Translations under genes and position numbers: made by a program
Assembly (NCBI RefSeq): GCF_020740795.1
Contig: NC_067282.1
Location: 148,290,858 to 148,354,857, forward strand
Length of the DNA: 64,000 nt
Direction of reading: 5' to 3'
Source of the DNA: Apus apus
Lineage: Eukaryota > Chordata > Aves > Apodiformes > Apodidae
Shown here: piece by piece, positions 34,100 through 45,715 of the stretch
Layout of the letters: each line of letters opens with the position of its first letter
Numbering within the stretch: position 1 is the stretch's first letter
The notes under the pieces: model-generated
What the model saw: the letters and a program-made list of their open reading frames with translations, nothing else
Databases searched by the model: none
Told to the model about the DNA's origin: nothing

Positions 34100-37015
34100 A
34101 AACAACATATAAATCTCAAGTGTCGAATGTAGTGTTTAATGTAACTCTTGTACTATTTGTAAATGCTACAAATATTTTATTTTTGCATTGTTTTTATCTT
34201 TAAAAATATATAACCTTTTTTACGTTTGAAACATGAGCGTTATACAGCCTTGCTCAGGTATGAGTACCATATAGAAACTATATTGAAGATGGTGGGGAGG
34301 AGGACCCTATGCTATCCAGTAGCTCTTTTTTGGTAGTGATAGATAAATTGTAAAAAGAGACACAGTTTCAAACTAAAAACAAATAAATGATTGGCACATG
34401 CAGTAGTATTTGAGGTAGAGTTCCCATGATTGCTCCAGATCTTGCATAGATAATTAATGAGATTTGGTATATCAGCAAATTCTGTTTGGTTTCAGTTCAT
34501 TTTACCACATTCTTCATTCTGGTGCCTGAGTACAAGGCGAAAATTTCCAGTTATTATATAGTAACTTAAAATGTATAATATTTTAATATATAATTTTTTT
34601 GTAAAGAAACGATTTTTCTACTATTTGTAACAAATATCTTAATCTTGAAAGATATCCCCTGAAGATTTAAAAGGAAAAAGATAAACTTAGCCATTGCTCT
34701 TATTAAAAAAAAACAAACGTAAATTTGTTGTAAATGCACTACTAATATTTAGAATTATCCTTTTGTAGTTGTACAAATCTTAAACTTGTAAATACCAATG
34801 TTTACAAGAGACCTTTCTGGTCTTGTGTTAAAACTTCCATGAGATTCATTCTCTTTTTTTAAATCCATATGCTTTGCTTTTAGCATATGCTTGCTTTTTG
34901 CACTAATAATAACTTACCTCATTCCTGTGTTTGTAATCACTTGTGTTGCTTCCATAATGTTTCTGTAAAACTTCAATCTGAAAATTTTAACCAAAGTTTA
35001 GGATACATGGTAAGCAATTTTGCACATGTTATATGGCAACCTTCAACATATTTATTCCAGTTAATCTTCTTAAGTGCTTGTTTGCTTTACCAGTATATTC
35101 TACCAATCAAGTTCAGTATCTCCCTTTTACTATGCATCATTTTACATTAACTAGCTAGCTGATAAATTCAACAAGCATTACTTCTAGGAATAGGTTGATC
35201 CATTCCTATGCTAAAAGAAAAAAAAATTGTTCACAGTAGTGAAATAAAGGTAAACATTTCAAATGCTATTTATGTATCTATATATAAACCTATGTTTACC
35301 AAAGTGTAGAGGAAAATGGCTGAGTTGGACAAGGTCACTAGGTAAACAGATTGAGGCACCTAAATAAGATTTATTTTAAAATAAAATCTAAATTATTTAC
35401 TGTGCAACAAAGTTTAAACTTTGCACTTTAATTTTGCTCCAAATGCCAAAAGACTATAAATCAAGGTAGAATTTCTTGCCTCTGCTGGTTAAATTTGTCT
35501 TAAGAGTGTTTGTAAATATATAAACTAAAAGAAATAATTGTGCCTGGTTTGGTGGGAGAAGTATCGCTAAAATATGAAGAGACTTAACAGCTCAGATATC
35601 CCAGAGTGGATTTAATGGCCAAGGTTTAGCTACCCTGAAAATCAGGGTTGTAATGGAAGTGCTGATACAGCCTTAATTATCGCAACACATCACATGCTAT
35701 ATTAGCATATAGAAAGTGCTGGGGACCATGCATTGCTGCAGTGGTGTTAACTGTGGCACGGGAGTAATACATGTGGTTTTACTCCAGAGAAAAATCCTGT
35801 GTTGATGACAATGACAGATATCCCAGATTCACTTTAAAACAGTGTCTATAGTACGAATGTATAGGACTTTTCCTGAAGTTACCTGGCTTTAAAATATTTG
35901 TGTTTGAATGGTCCATTTCATCAGGTATGATCTCACTGCCAATACTGTCTGATAACTAAAATGCCGTACACATGAGCCGTTTAACTAGAAGAATAGAACT
36001 TGGTTTTTCTTATTAGTACTGTGAAGAAGCCCTTAGAGAAAACACTTGTGGCTTTGATTTTGTTGGTCGATAGCTGTGATTGTAGAGTTGTTATTTAAGA
36101 ATAAAATCTGTTGGGTATGTCTGGGTGGAATTTTTTTGCACTTGGTTTCACATGCTTTGCACAATTTCTTTTCCAGTGAGTATGTCACACGTACCAAAGG
36201 GTAAAACTGTGGCATTTTCAATGAAAGTATAATTTCCTTGTAAGTGTGCTTTCTTCAGCTGACTTGACACCAGATGTCACTTTCTCTTCTTTGTCCAAGT
36301 TGGGTGATGTGGAATAGTGATCATATGCAAATCTTCAGTTCCTCACAGTTTTACTTTAAAATGAAATTGTGGTACACGCTGTAAAATACACTTTGTGGTC
36401 TGTTTTTAGAACTGTATTTATAATGCCTAAATCCCACCTGTTTGCCTATCAACTAGATACCGGACAAGTACCGATTGTTCAATTATAAATTAGTTTGCAA
36501 GTCTGTTGACATCAGCACTTTGAGAATCTGTGTTATCCATTTATTTCATATATTGCTAAGGGACATGTAACAGAAGCTGAAATTTATTGGATGACAGTAT
36601 CCATATTGTAGAAATGTCTAGGTTTACTGAACTCCTTAGGGAAGCTGTGACTGTGTAAGTGTAGGACAGTCATGCCAGTTCTGGCAGACACTGTTACAGC
36701 TTCACCTTAAGAATGTCCTTGTGAAAATGGAAATGAACAATAACCTACACTCTGTGTTTTCCAAGTAATTATAGCAATATCTTTTGAATGTAGTTTGGAG
36801 TAGAGCACATGATCATGCCATAAACTGAAGATATAATAAGTATTACTGTTGTTATCTGATATTTCAGGATAGCGGATTTGACGTGAACTTAGTCTTATGG
36901 CCTGTTACTTAATGACCTCTACAAGGAAACTGACATTTTGTACAATTCAAGTTGATCAGTCTTATTTTGAAGCATTGTTTGTTCTTTGTAATAAAGTGAT
37001 TGTCCTATCAAAAGC
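34100..37015 (+). other. HCFC2: HCFC2 3' untranslated region (estimated)
   Basis: An AT-rich region after the TAG with possible polyadenylation words at 34382-34387, 35243-35248 and 36990-36995. The last, followed by a GT-rich stretch near 37030, is the likely distal end. Two exact Pumilio-type TGTAAATA elements lie at 34787-34794 and 35511-35518. The transcript end is inferred. Confidence 0.6.
36990..36995 (+). terminator. HCFC2: Polyadenylation signal AATAAA, likely distal HCFC2 site
   Basis: AATAAA in gtaataaagtgattg, followed about 40-70 bases later by T/GT-rich sequence (gtgtacgtctgttttttt). It sits where AT-rich 3'UTR gives way to unrelated sequence. Confidence 0.55.
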
Positions 37016-40000
37016 ATTGTAAACACTGAAGTGTACGTCTGTTTTTTTAAAGGTGTACGTGTACAAACTTCCCATTTCTGCCCTTCTTTAGAAGAGGGGA
37101 TGATTCAGAGAAAAGCGTGAGTATATTTGTCTTGGGGGGAAGAGGGTTTCATGATAAGCATTGTAATACTGAGTATTACTCTTTCATAAAAAATAATTCC
37201 CAAGTTACTTCTTGGTTGCCTCGTGGGTTTTTTTGTTAATTGATGTTCCCCAGTTCCACCACCACCACCTTCCTCTGCAATTGCTGAACTCTCACCCTTA
37301 CTCTGCCCTCTTCCATGCTGTTGTGCCATGCAGCTTGCTGGCTGCAGCCTCCAAAATGTTGAAATGACTTCCCCTGTCTGTACTGCAGTTATGTTGTGGG
37401 TGTTCAAAATGAGTGGCGAGGAGCTTAGTATTGCTTTGTTGCAGTTTGCTGGAAGGACGGGGTACGAGCGAGCGCTTCCCGTGCTCAGAAGGCTTCTAGT
37501 AAGGATATGGATTGTGCGTGTGTCCAGTTCTGCTCAAACTGTCACAGTCTTATGGCAAGGTGCTAAATTTTTATGGCAGTTGCCTATGGGGAACTCCTGG
37601 GGAAATAAGTAATACATGTTTCTAGAGGCAGGGGAGCAGAGAAGAGCACATGAACTGAAAGTTCTACAGAATTGTTTCTAGACCTTTTTAAGAGACTTCA
37701 CATAAGGAACTGCTAAAAGCTCTCTGCTCCAAATTCATTCCTCCATTGTGTTTCTAGCTCTTATAACAGTAACTGATGACTTTTCAGTTATTTGTGATCC
37801 TTGCATTAGTGGGAAGCAAATGGGAAGACCTAAGCAATCAGTGAAGAATTCCCTTATTGTCCTTTTTTCTTTTTGTTAATAAGATTCTCAGAGTAGGAGT
37901 TGTTTTCTCTTCAAGGCAGACTTCAACTGGTGGTTTGAGTTGATCTTAAAAGCAACTCTGAAGTTATGGGGTTTTTTCTTTATAGCATTAGCTGCTTCCT
38001 CATGTATTTTTATAACATTTTCTAGTGAGCTGGAGGCCAGGGCTTTTATTCTGTTCTGACACTGAAGCATTTCCAGATTCCCAAGGCAGGGGTGGAGCAT
38101 AAACTGCTGGCATTGTGTTTGCAGTAAATATGTTGTTCCCCCTCCTGTTAGCAGTTGTGAGTGACTGCATTTTGGTTTTCCATTGATCTGAAGCTAGTAA
38201 AGAAAGGGTTTGTTAGAATTTCCAAAGTTAGGTGAAAGCAGCAGGAAAATGAGCTTAAACTGGATCCTCTTGATGCATGAGTGGTTCTTCATTGCACCTC
38301 CAATGCTTCCTCCAGAGAGGGAGGGAATCCCCATGGTGTGCTGTGGGGCAGGTCGGTGTAGGCTGGGCATGCAGCTGGATCCCAGCGTGAATGCACAATG
38401 TCGGGCCTCAGCCAGAGGATTTCTCTCCTGCACCAGCAGACCCTTTCTGTGGCCTTATCCAGGCCTGGTTTGGGAGATACCACTTTGATAAAAATCATCA
38501 CCCAAACCCAGCCGTGTTGCCAGGCCCTGAGGACACGTGATACAGCAGGACCTGTAAGGCTGAATCCTCCCGTCTTCCCCGAACCAAGGGACAGTAGTGG
38601 AACCTGAGTAGAAACACTCTGGCAAATGCTGCCCCCCCACCCCACCCAGACTGGGTCTGGGGGGATGCCCTGGCTGCAGACAGCATGGATGCCCAGGACT
38701 GTGTGGCTTGGTACCAGAGAGACAGCCCCTCTGCCCCTTCTCCCTTGCTTTCCTTGCCCACACACTCCCCAGTCGAGCACAGAAGCCCTCGTTTGGCCAT
38801 GTTGCTATTGACAGTAGTGGGAATTGCTGCACAGAGAAAAAGAACAATTAACAGGAGACTCATGCCTGGAAGGCACGAGACAGCAGGATGCTGATGTGTT
38901 TTAGGTACCCAGCTTAATTTGAGATAATTTGAGATTATATGAGACAGTATGAGTTTGCTCTGCTGGGCTCATCAGCTCAGCAAAGAGGCAGAAGCAGCAG
39001 AGCAAAAGAAAGGAAAGGGCTGGGCTGCATGGGTTGGGAGAGGGGGTAAGAGGACAGCTGTGATGGGAGGAAGGCCCAAGAGATCTCTGTGAGCTATTGG
39101 ATCTGTTTGTCTAACTCTGTCCATATATGCTTAACATTAGGTCCTGAAATTCTGGCATCTAAAAAGGACTCAGTAAGTAGCTCCTTGATCTGTTCCTAAA
39201 ATCCTTTAAAAGCCTCGAGTACTTCACATTACTTCTTGAATTTACAGCCCTGCCAATAACAAAAACCCCAAAACCCTTCCAAGTCGGGGCCGGGTTTGGT
39301 TTGCTGTCATTATTTTACTGAGGAGGTTCTTGCCTCTCACAAGCATCTGCTTTTAATATATGATGTAATTGCTAAGTTGGTACAGCAGCTCCTTAAAATG
39401 AAAATTAAGGCTCAGATATGGTATCTTCAAAGAGACAAAGGCATGAAGCCTTTCAATGTGTGCCAAATGGTATGTAGTGTTCAGAGTTATTTCTGTAGCC
39501 AATGAAACTATAAAACACCGTTAACCACACATGGAAGTTATCAATATACAATTGTTTCCAAGTGATTCTTAAAAGAGGCACAGTGGGTATGTGCTGTTGT
39601 AGGAGATTCAAAGCCACCAGTTCTTGGTTTTGTTTGCATCCTCTTTTTTTGTTTGCAGTCTCATTTAAATGGTTTTTGCCAGCGACTATTAACTGCCTTT
39701 TAGGATAAACATCCGTCTCTTACATGCAGTGTTGATAAGTCTCCTTTAACAAAAAGTTACTAGGTACAAGTAGTAGCTTGTAACTTTGAGCAGCATTAAG
39801 AAGCACCCCACATTTTTCTTTTTCATAGCAGTTTTGTAATTATTTCTTCATTACAGTCTGCCTGAGCTGTGGGGAGGAGACATACGTATGTTGACATTAT
39901 ATGCTGTCTGCTCTGGAAGTAAAATGTTCAGAGCCTGGGAGTAACTCTTTGAAACGACTGTCTTGAAAAAAAAGACTTGAAATTTCAATTTAAAAGATGG

Positions 40001-43000
40001 AGGTGTCACCTACTTACATTACAGCACAAATGTTTGCATATAAAACCAGACTATATATGTATTTACTATTCAACAATTAGTTACTGAGATCAGTTTCTTG
40101 TATTTTTGCAGCTATTAGAAGGTTAGGAAGATAAAGTTGCTGTAGAAAGGTGCAGCTGAGCCATCTGAAAAAACACAGCTGTCAAGCCAGACAAACCAAA
40201 ATGGCAAGTTATTGTCGATATTTCTTTTTCTGGTGTGTACAGTACTTGATCTCCCTGCACCCACTCAGGAGACACTTTGGATGAGTTTCAGCTTGTAAAA
40301 TGTGGCTGTTGCTGATGGTTTTGAATAAAGAGCAGCACTCCCTGGGCCCCACAGTCTTCCCATTCCCATCCCAAAGTGACAGAGCCTATTTCAGCTGCTT
40401 TCCAGCTGGCTAGAGGTGAGATTTTGGATCCCTTATCCCCACGTGCTTAGATCTTCCTACTGGCTGGCTCCAGGCAGCCTCCTGCTCACCAGGTTGCTTT
40501 TCCCGGCATGTTACATTACACAGTGAGCTCAGGCATGCAGGTGGGTTTGGATTTCATGGCCAGGGCTGAAGAGTCAGACACTGCAGCCACAAACCTGTGT
40601 GTCCCAGAGCCTTTTATCTTTGCTGTGCTCTTCTCACCAGTGATGGAAGATAAGCTCTCATGGGATCAACTCTTTGTCTTCACATAGGGTGCTTAAAGGA
40701 GTAAAAATAGTATATATGCCTCCTAATTTGATGTTTCATGAAACATGGGGACCATGTTTTAGCTGCAGTTGTATTTCAAGTGACACAGCATTTATGTCTG
40801 GACTGGGAATCTTAGGCGTGCTGTTGGAATTTCCTTTTATTACTGTATCCGTTTCTTGAGAGATACTCTCCCCATCACAGTAATGTAATTTCAAACAGAT
40901 TCCCTGCCCTTATTTACTGAATTATTTTGTTGATTTAAAAAAGGCTCTTCTGTAGGTTTGCCTCATTTCTTCCATACCAAAGACACATCTGAAGCAAATA
41001 CATCTAATAAATTAGTTCTCTGCTGTTGTTGTCCCTGGGCAAGCTACCACCAGTGGCTAGGTCCATGCCCCTGTCTCATGCTGAGTACCAGAGCAGAGAA
41101 GTGCTTTAATATGTAAACCACCCTTTTCGGTTCTTTATTGTGCACACTGAAGATGCACTGTGACAACAGTTTTGGAGCAAGAAGGAAAGCACTTCAGTCA
41201 CTGTAACCCCAAGGGCATGGAGAACTCACCCTGTGTGCAGTGACTGCTGGAGAAAAGGGGTCTGCACCACTAACGGGACCAAATACCTGTGTTGATCCTC
41301 ACCAGAAGTAAGCTGCAGCTAAAACTTAGTTTGCAAAAGGTTGGGGTTACTGTGCCTTCAGGAAGCAAGCACTGAGGCACCAATCACTGCAGTTTGTTAG
41401 CCAGAAACCAAGCCCTTTTGGGCACCTCTGTCCTACAAGTCAGCTGCCATCTCTGGTGCTGTGCAGGCAAGTATTATTCACACACAAATTAGATTAGGAA
41501 CCTGAAGGACGCTCCTCTGCCCAGCAGATTTAAACCCTCAATAGTTTTCTTTCATACAAAAAACATATCAGGTGCTGTTGCTCATGATAAATGGCTCCTC
41601 TGGCCCTGTGTGCTGCAGTAATATTCCAGGAAATTGCCCTGGAAAGCTGCCTAGAAGATTTCCTAAACCAGCATAGCCAGCTCTCTCTGAGCCACTGTGC
41701 ACTGCCTCACCTCTCTCCCCGCCTCCACAGCCATGCTTGGAGACTGCAATTTAATAAAGAGAGTGCAGCTGACATCAATTTGGAAACTATTGTGCATAGG
41801 AGCAAACTGCCCTCACTCCCAAGAGCATCTGGCCTTGGATGTCAGCACAAGCTGAACTGGCACTGTTTCTAGACAGCTTCCCATTAAATTTTTACATACT
41901 GAGGGACAGAGGTGACATCACAGTCCATTATCATGCCAATTTCACAAATCAATAGGTAAACAGATCAATATTCAGTTGCTTAAGTAGATTTTTTCAGCTT
42001 TTTAAAGGGTATAATTGTGAATGATTGTACCAGAAAAACATCTCTTATTTTCAAAGAGGAGCAATTGGTCCATGGTTTCAACTAGGCACGTTTTAAACTG
42101 TACCACAGCCAAACTTCATCCTTCCAACACTGCTCTTTTCACCAAACCACTATGAATATAAGAGTAGCCATTGTCCACATTAGCAATATTTTACTTCCTG
42201 TAGGACTGCTTAGGCCCTATATAAAATACTTTCCCTATAGCATTATCATCTTAGAATGTACATACAGGGTTGGGTTCTTTTCATCTAGGAATGTAAGAAA
42301 ATTCACTTCAAATTTAAGTGAAAAACTTCCTTTCTTCTGCTTTACTCAGTACAAATGAAAACTGAAAAAATCTAGCCTGCACCATTTGGGAGTGCAGTGA
42401 CTTAAAAGCAGGTTGTCTTATCACTGTAAATATAACAGAAGCAGTGAGTCTACGTGACTTAACTAGAACATTAATCACATTCAGAGCTCTGCAAAATGAA
42501 TAATTTTGTAGCTGTAAGCAGGGCTGCTGCCAGCTTTTATCATGACAACAAGGTGCTGGGCAAAAAATGAGCCCTTGGCTCTCCATGTTGCTTTGCATTG
42601 AGCAATCCCCTGTGCATATGCAATTGCCCATATGCTTCGTCTCCTGCCAAAGACAAGGGAGAAACCACCTATATGTGCTTACAACATGCTAATGAGCATC
42701 ATCTTGACTCTGCAATAGGGACCATCTACTCAACTGATTCACAATGTATCAAGGGCGTGGTTCAAAGAAGACAGCTAATTTAAAGTACAGCCTCCATAAA
42801 TCAGACTAATTTTTAGCTGCAGGCAGATATGCATGGGTCAGTAGATATTTAGGATGTACCACCTCATGCCAAGACTCCCTCTGTTTCTGGCTACACCAGC
42901 CAGTCACAGATTTTAGTGTCAGTAGAGATCAGAAGAAGAGAGGAGTAAATAAAACAGTAAAGATGCCTATGTACATCAGCAAGACTGGTAAAGGCAGAAC

Positions 43001-45270
43001 CTCTGCTCCCATTAAGCCTGCAATGAAAATGGGATGTAGAAGAATGCCATCTAAATTAGCTTTTCTCATACCTAGACAAATTAGTTCTGCTTTTAAAGAC
43101 ACCATGAGTACTCTGTAAAGAAAGATCAGAATAATCAAGTCACACAAGTTCATAAAAAAAGTGGTGTAGTAAAATTTGCTTGCATCATGGAAAGACACCT
43201 AAAAACAGTCACTGTGCTTGGAGAAAGATCTCCAGGCATCACTGCAATTTCAAGAAGCCTTTCTCCAAGTTTTAGCATAGGCTGCCACAACTGTCTTAAG
43301 CTCAGTTTGGGGTTATGTTAGTTCAAACTAAACACTCAGAGAACCAAAGGCAGCAGTTTTGTAGAAGCAGATGGGACCTGGTCACTCCTGGTTTGGGTCT
43401 AAGTGACTTTTAAACTTTGAGTACTTACAAACAGAAAGGTGAGAACACAGATCAGTTGTTAAACAAGAAAAAGCTTCCACAGCAGTTGTGCTTCTGCTAC
43501 TGTAAATTAGGCAAGTATTTCCTCAGACAATATTTGTTTTACAAGTGCTACAGTATCCTGCAAAATGTATTACGTGAATGGTTTCAGAAAGAGATCAAAG
43601 TGTTGTACTATTACTTCTACATGTGTGTTTCCAGGAAGTGAATGGGCAAGGTGATGGCAGTTTTGTCCCTGGACCTCAAGGGGGGTGGCAGGAAGAAGAA
43701 AGAATAAGAAAAAAGAAAAACAAAGCAGTATCAGCTCCTTTGCACACATGATAGTGTCTAAACAACAAACTCAAAGCACTTTAGCCTAAACTCACAGAAG
43801 AGACAGCAGACTGAAAAATGTAGCTGGTTTCAAGCAAGTGTGGCTGATGACCTCAGCCCCATTTCTGCACATCCAACTGCCCACAATCTCTCCTAGCTTC
43901 TCCTTAGCTGCGATCACAGCTTTTTCCATGGCAAATCTGGGAACATCAAGAACAGGATATGACGGCCTGAAATAAACAGAATACAAACAGCAGGGGCTCA
44001 TGTAGTGATTGTGTTATTCATTTGTACATTTAATGAAAAACTCCATTTGTTCGGTCATAGCTGCTGAAGAATGACAGACTGCCACAAAACCCAGCACTTC
44101 TGCCCCCATCACCACAGAATACACTGGATTGCCTCCAGAGGCTCTGCCAGCATGATGCTGATTTGTAAGAAACACTGTTTAAATCTGAACATACATAAAA
44201 GTTTTGTTTAACAAAGAACTAGCTATTTCAGGTTTCTGGGATGTCTTATTTTAAAGTATTCTCCCAGTATCAAACTGCTACTTTTTCTTTAAGAAAAAAA
44301 AAAAAAGAAAAAAGACAAAACCAGAAAGAAATTACATGGTAACAGATTCAAGGTGTGTTTTCCTAAATTAATGACAAGTATATGAAAAGATAGTTATTAT
44401 ATTACATTTCAGTCCACTGCAAACAGTAAAAATACCAAAGGTCCCAAAATTCAGTATGAATAAGATATATTACTAAAACCACCCCACCCCCCCATCCTAA
44501 CAGGCTAAGACATTGCATCTAACAAAATTACCCACCCAGTTTTTAAAGAACCAGCAATGTTACTAAGAACAGCTCACTAAATATACAGAACTACATTATA
44601 TAGGTAGAGTTTATTGCAAAACCAGGAAAGAGACAGCAAGATAGAAGTCTGTCCTCCATTTCAGATTTGTATCACTTCTTGAAGTTTCAGTCATTCACAC
44701 ACTCACACACGCAGCCTGTACACAGAAAGTCACTAACACAGTTGAGTTCCCACAGTCCCACAAGAAACCTTAAAACATTTCTGTAAAAAGTTAAAATGAG
44801 ATCTTTTACCACAAGGACTATAAAATCCACGTGTCCCCCAACACCCCAAAAGTCTAAGTTTTGGATTCTAAAAACCATATCTAAAAAGGAAGAGTTATTT
44901 CAGTAGCACAAAGACTACCTTAAATATATCAATGTAAGTCTAAGGAGAGATAATGCAACTTAAAATAATGAAATGAAGACCTGCATCGCACACAGTTCAT
45001 CTTTTCATCAACACTGTTGATAAGCTCTAAGTCTCTAAATGTAGTAGAGCATTGGTTGTTTTTGATTAACTTTTAATTCTGGTTACATTAAAAAAAAACA
45101 CAACAAAACTGTTGCAGCAATTCTTCTGAGCTGCTAGTTTCATGAGGAAAAAGTCCCTTTCAAAATTTCAATAAATATGCTGACATGTAAAGTTAGTTGA
45201 GGTTGTCATGCAAGACAAGTTACATAACCAAGACCAACTCAATCTTTATAATAAAGGCAACTTGCATTCA
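37016..45270. other. HCFC2-NFYB intergenic interval (may include distal NFYB 3'UTR)
   Basis: No recognised gene. 38.2-38.9 kb is locally GC-richer with overlapping open frames on both strands and no family match. On the minus strand, 43075-43196 and 43805-43978 are open frames bounded by plausible splice signals (see findings). A second possible NFYB polyadenylation word lies at 44610-44615. Confidence 0.6.
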
Positions 45271-45293
45271 AAAGTGAACTTTACCCTTACAAT

Positions 45294-45299
45294 TTTATT
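45294..45299 (-). terminator. NFYB: Possible proximal NFYB polyadenylation signal
   Basis: AATAAA on the minus strand, about 385 nt after the NFYB stop codon. A further AATAAA at 44610-44615 would give a longer 3'UTR. Which one is used cannot be told from sequence. Confidence 0.4.
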
Positions 45300-45682
45300 C
45301 AAAGGGTAAACATGAATTAACCCAGCTGTTTACCTGAATTACAAAAGTAACATGATTCAATATGAAAATAAGAAACTGTCTACAAATCTCTGACAGTAAT
45401 AAATTGCAATATACAATGCATACAGGAGTTATACAGAGCAACAAACTCTTGTACAAAACAAAAATACTTTAATACCTTTAAAATCCAATTTTGTTTTTAA
45501 AATCATCATGAAAAAGATTTGAGTCAGAACTCACACCTCAGTTAGTCAAGCTTCAGGTAGCTACATTACAGCTATTTAATATACAAAGAGATAAATCTCT
45601 TCACCAGTCATTAAAACTGCCTCTTCGTTAGAGTTGCACAGCTTTTCCATCTTACGTTCCCAGATCCAAAGTCTTCTTCAAA

Positions 45683-45715
45683 TCATGAGAACTGAATTTG
45701 TTGAACACCAGACAG
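45683..45715 (-). CDS. NFYB: NFYB coding exon 6 (stop)
   Basis: 33 nt with acceptor tttctctag|. It encodes [10 protein letters not shown] and TGA. The first residue is Leu where I recall Ile in human. The 3'UTR continues to the left. Confidence 0.95.
   Translation of the reverse strand: MSGVQQIQFS

Noticed and set aside
38289-38863. Several overlapping frames of 92-163 codons on both strands
   Set aside because: Locally GC-richer sequence; no domain, no splice context and no agreement between frames.
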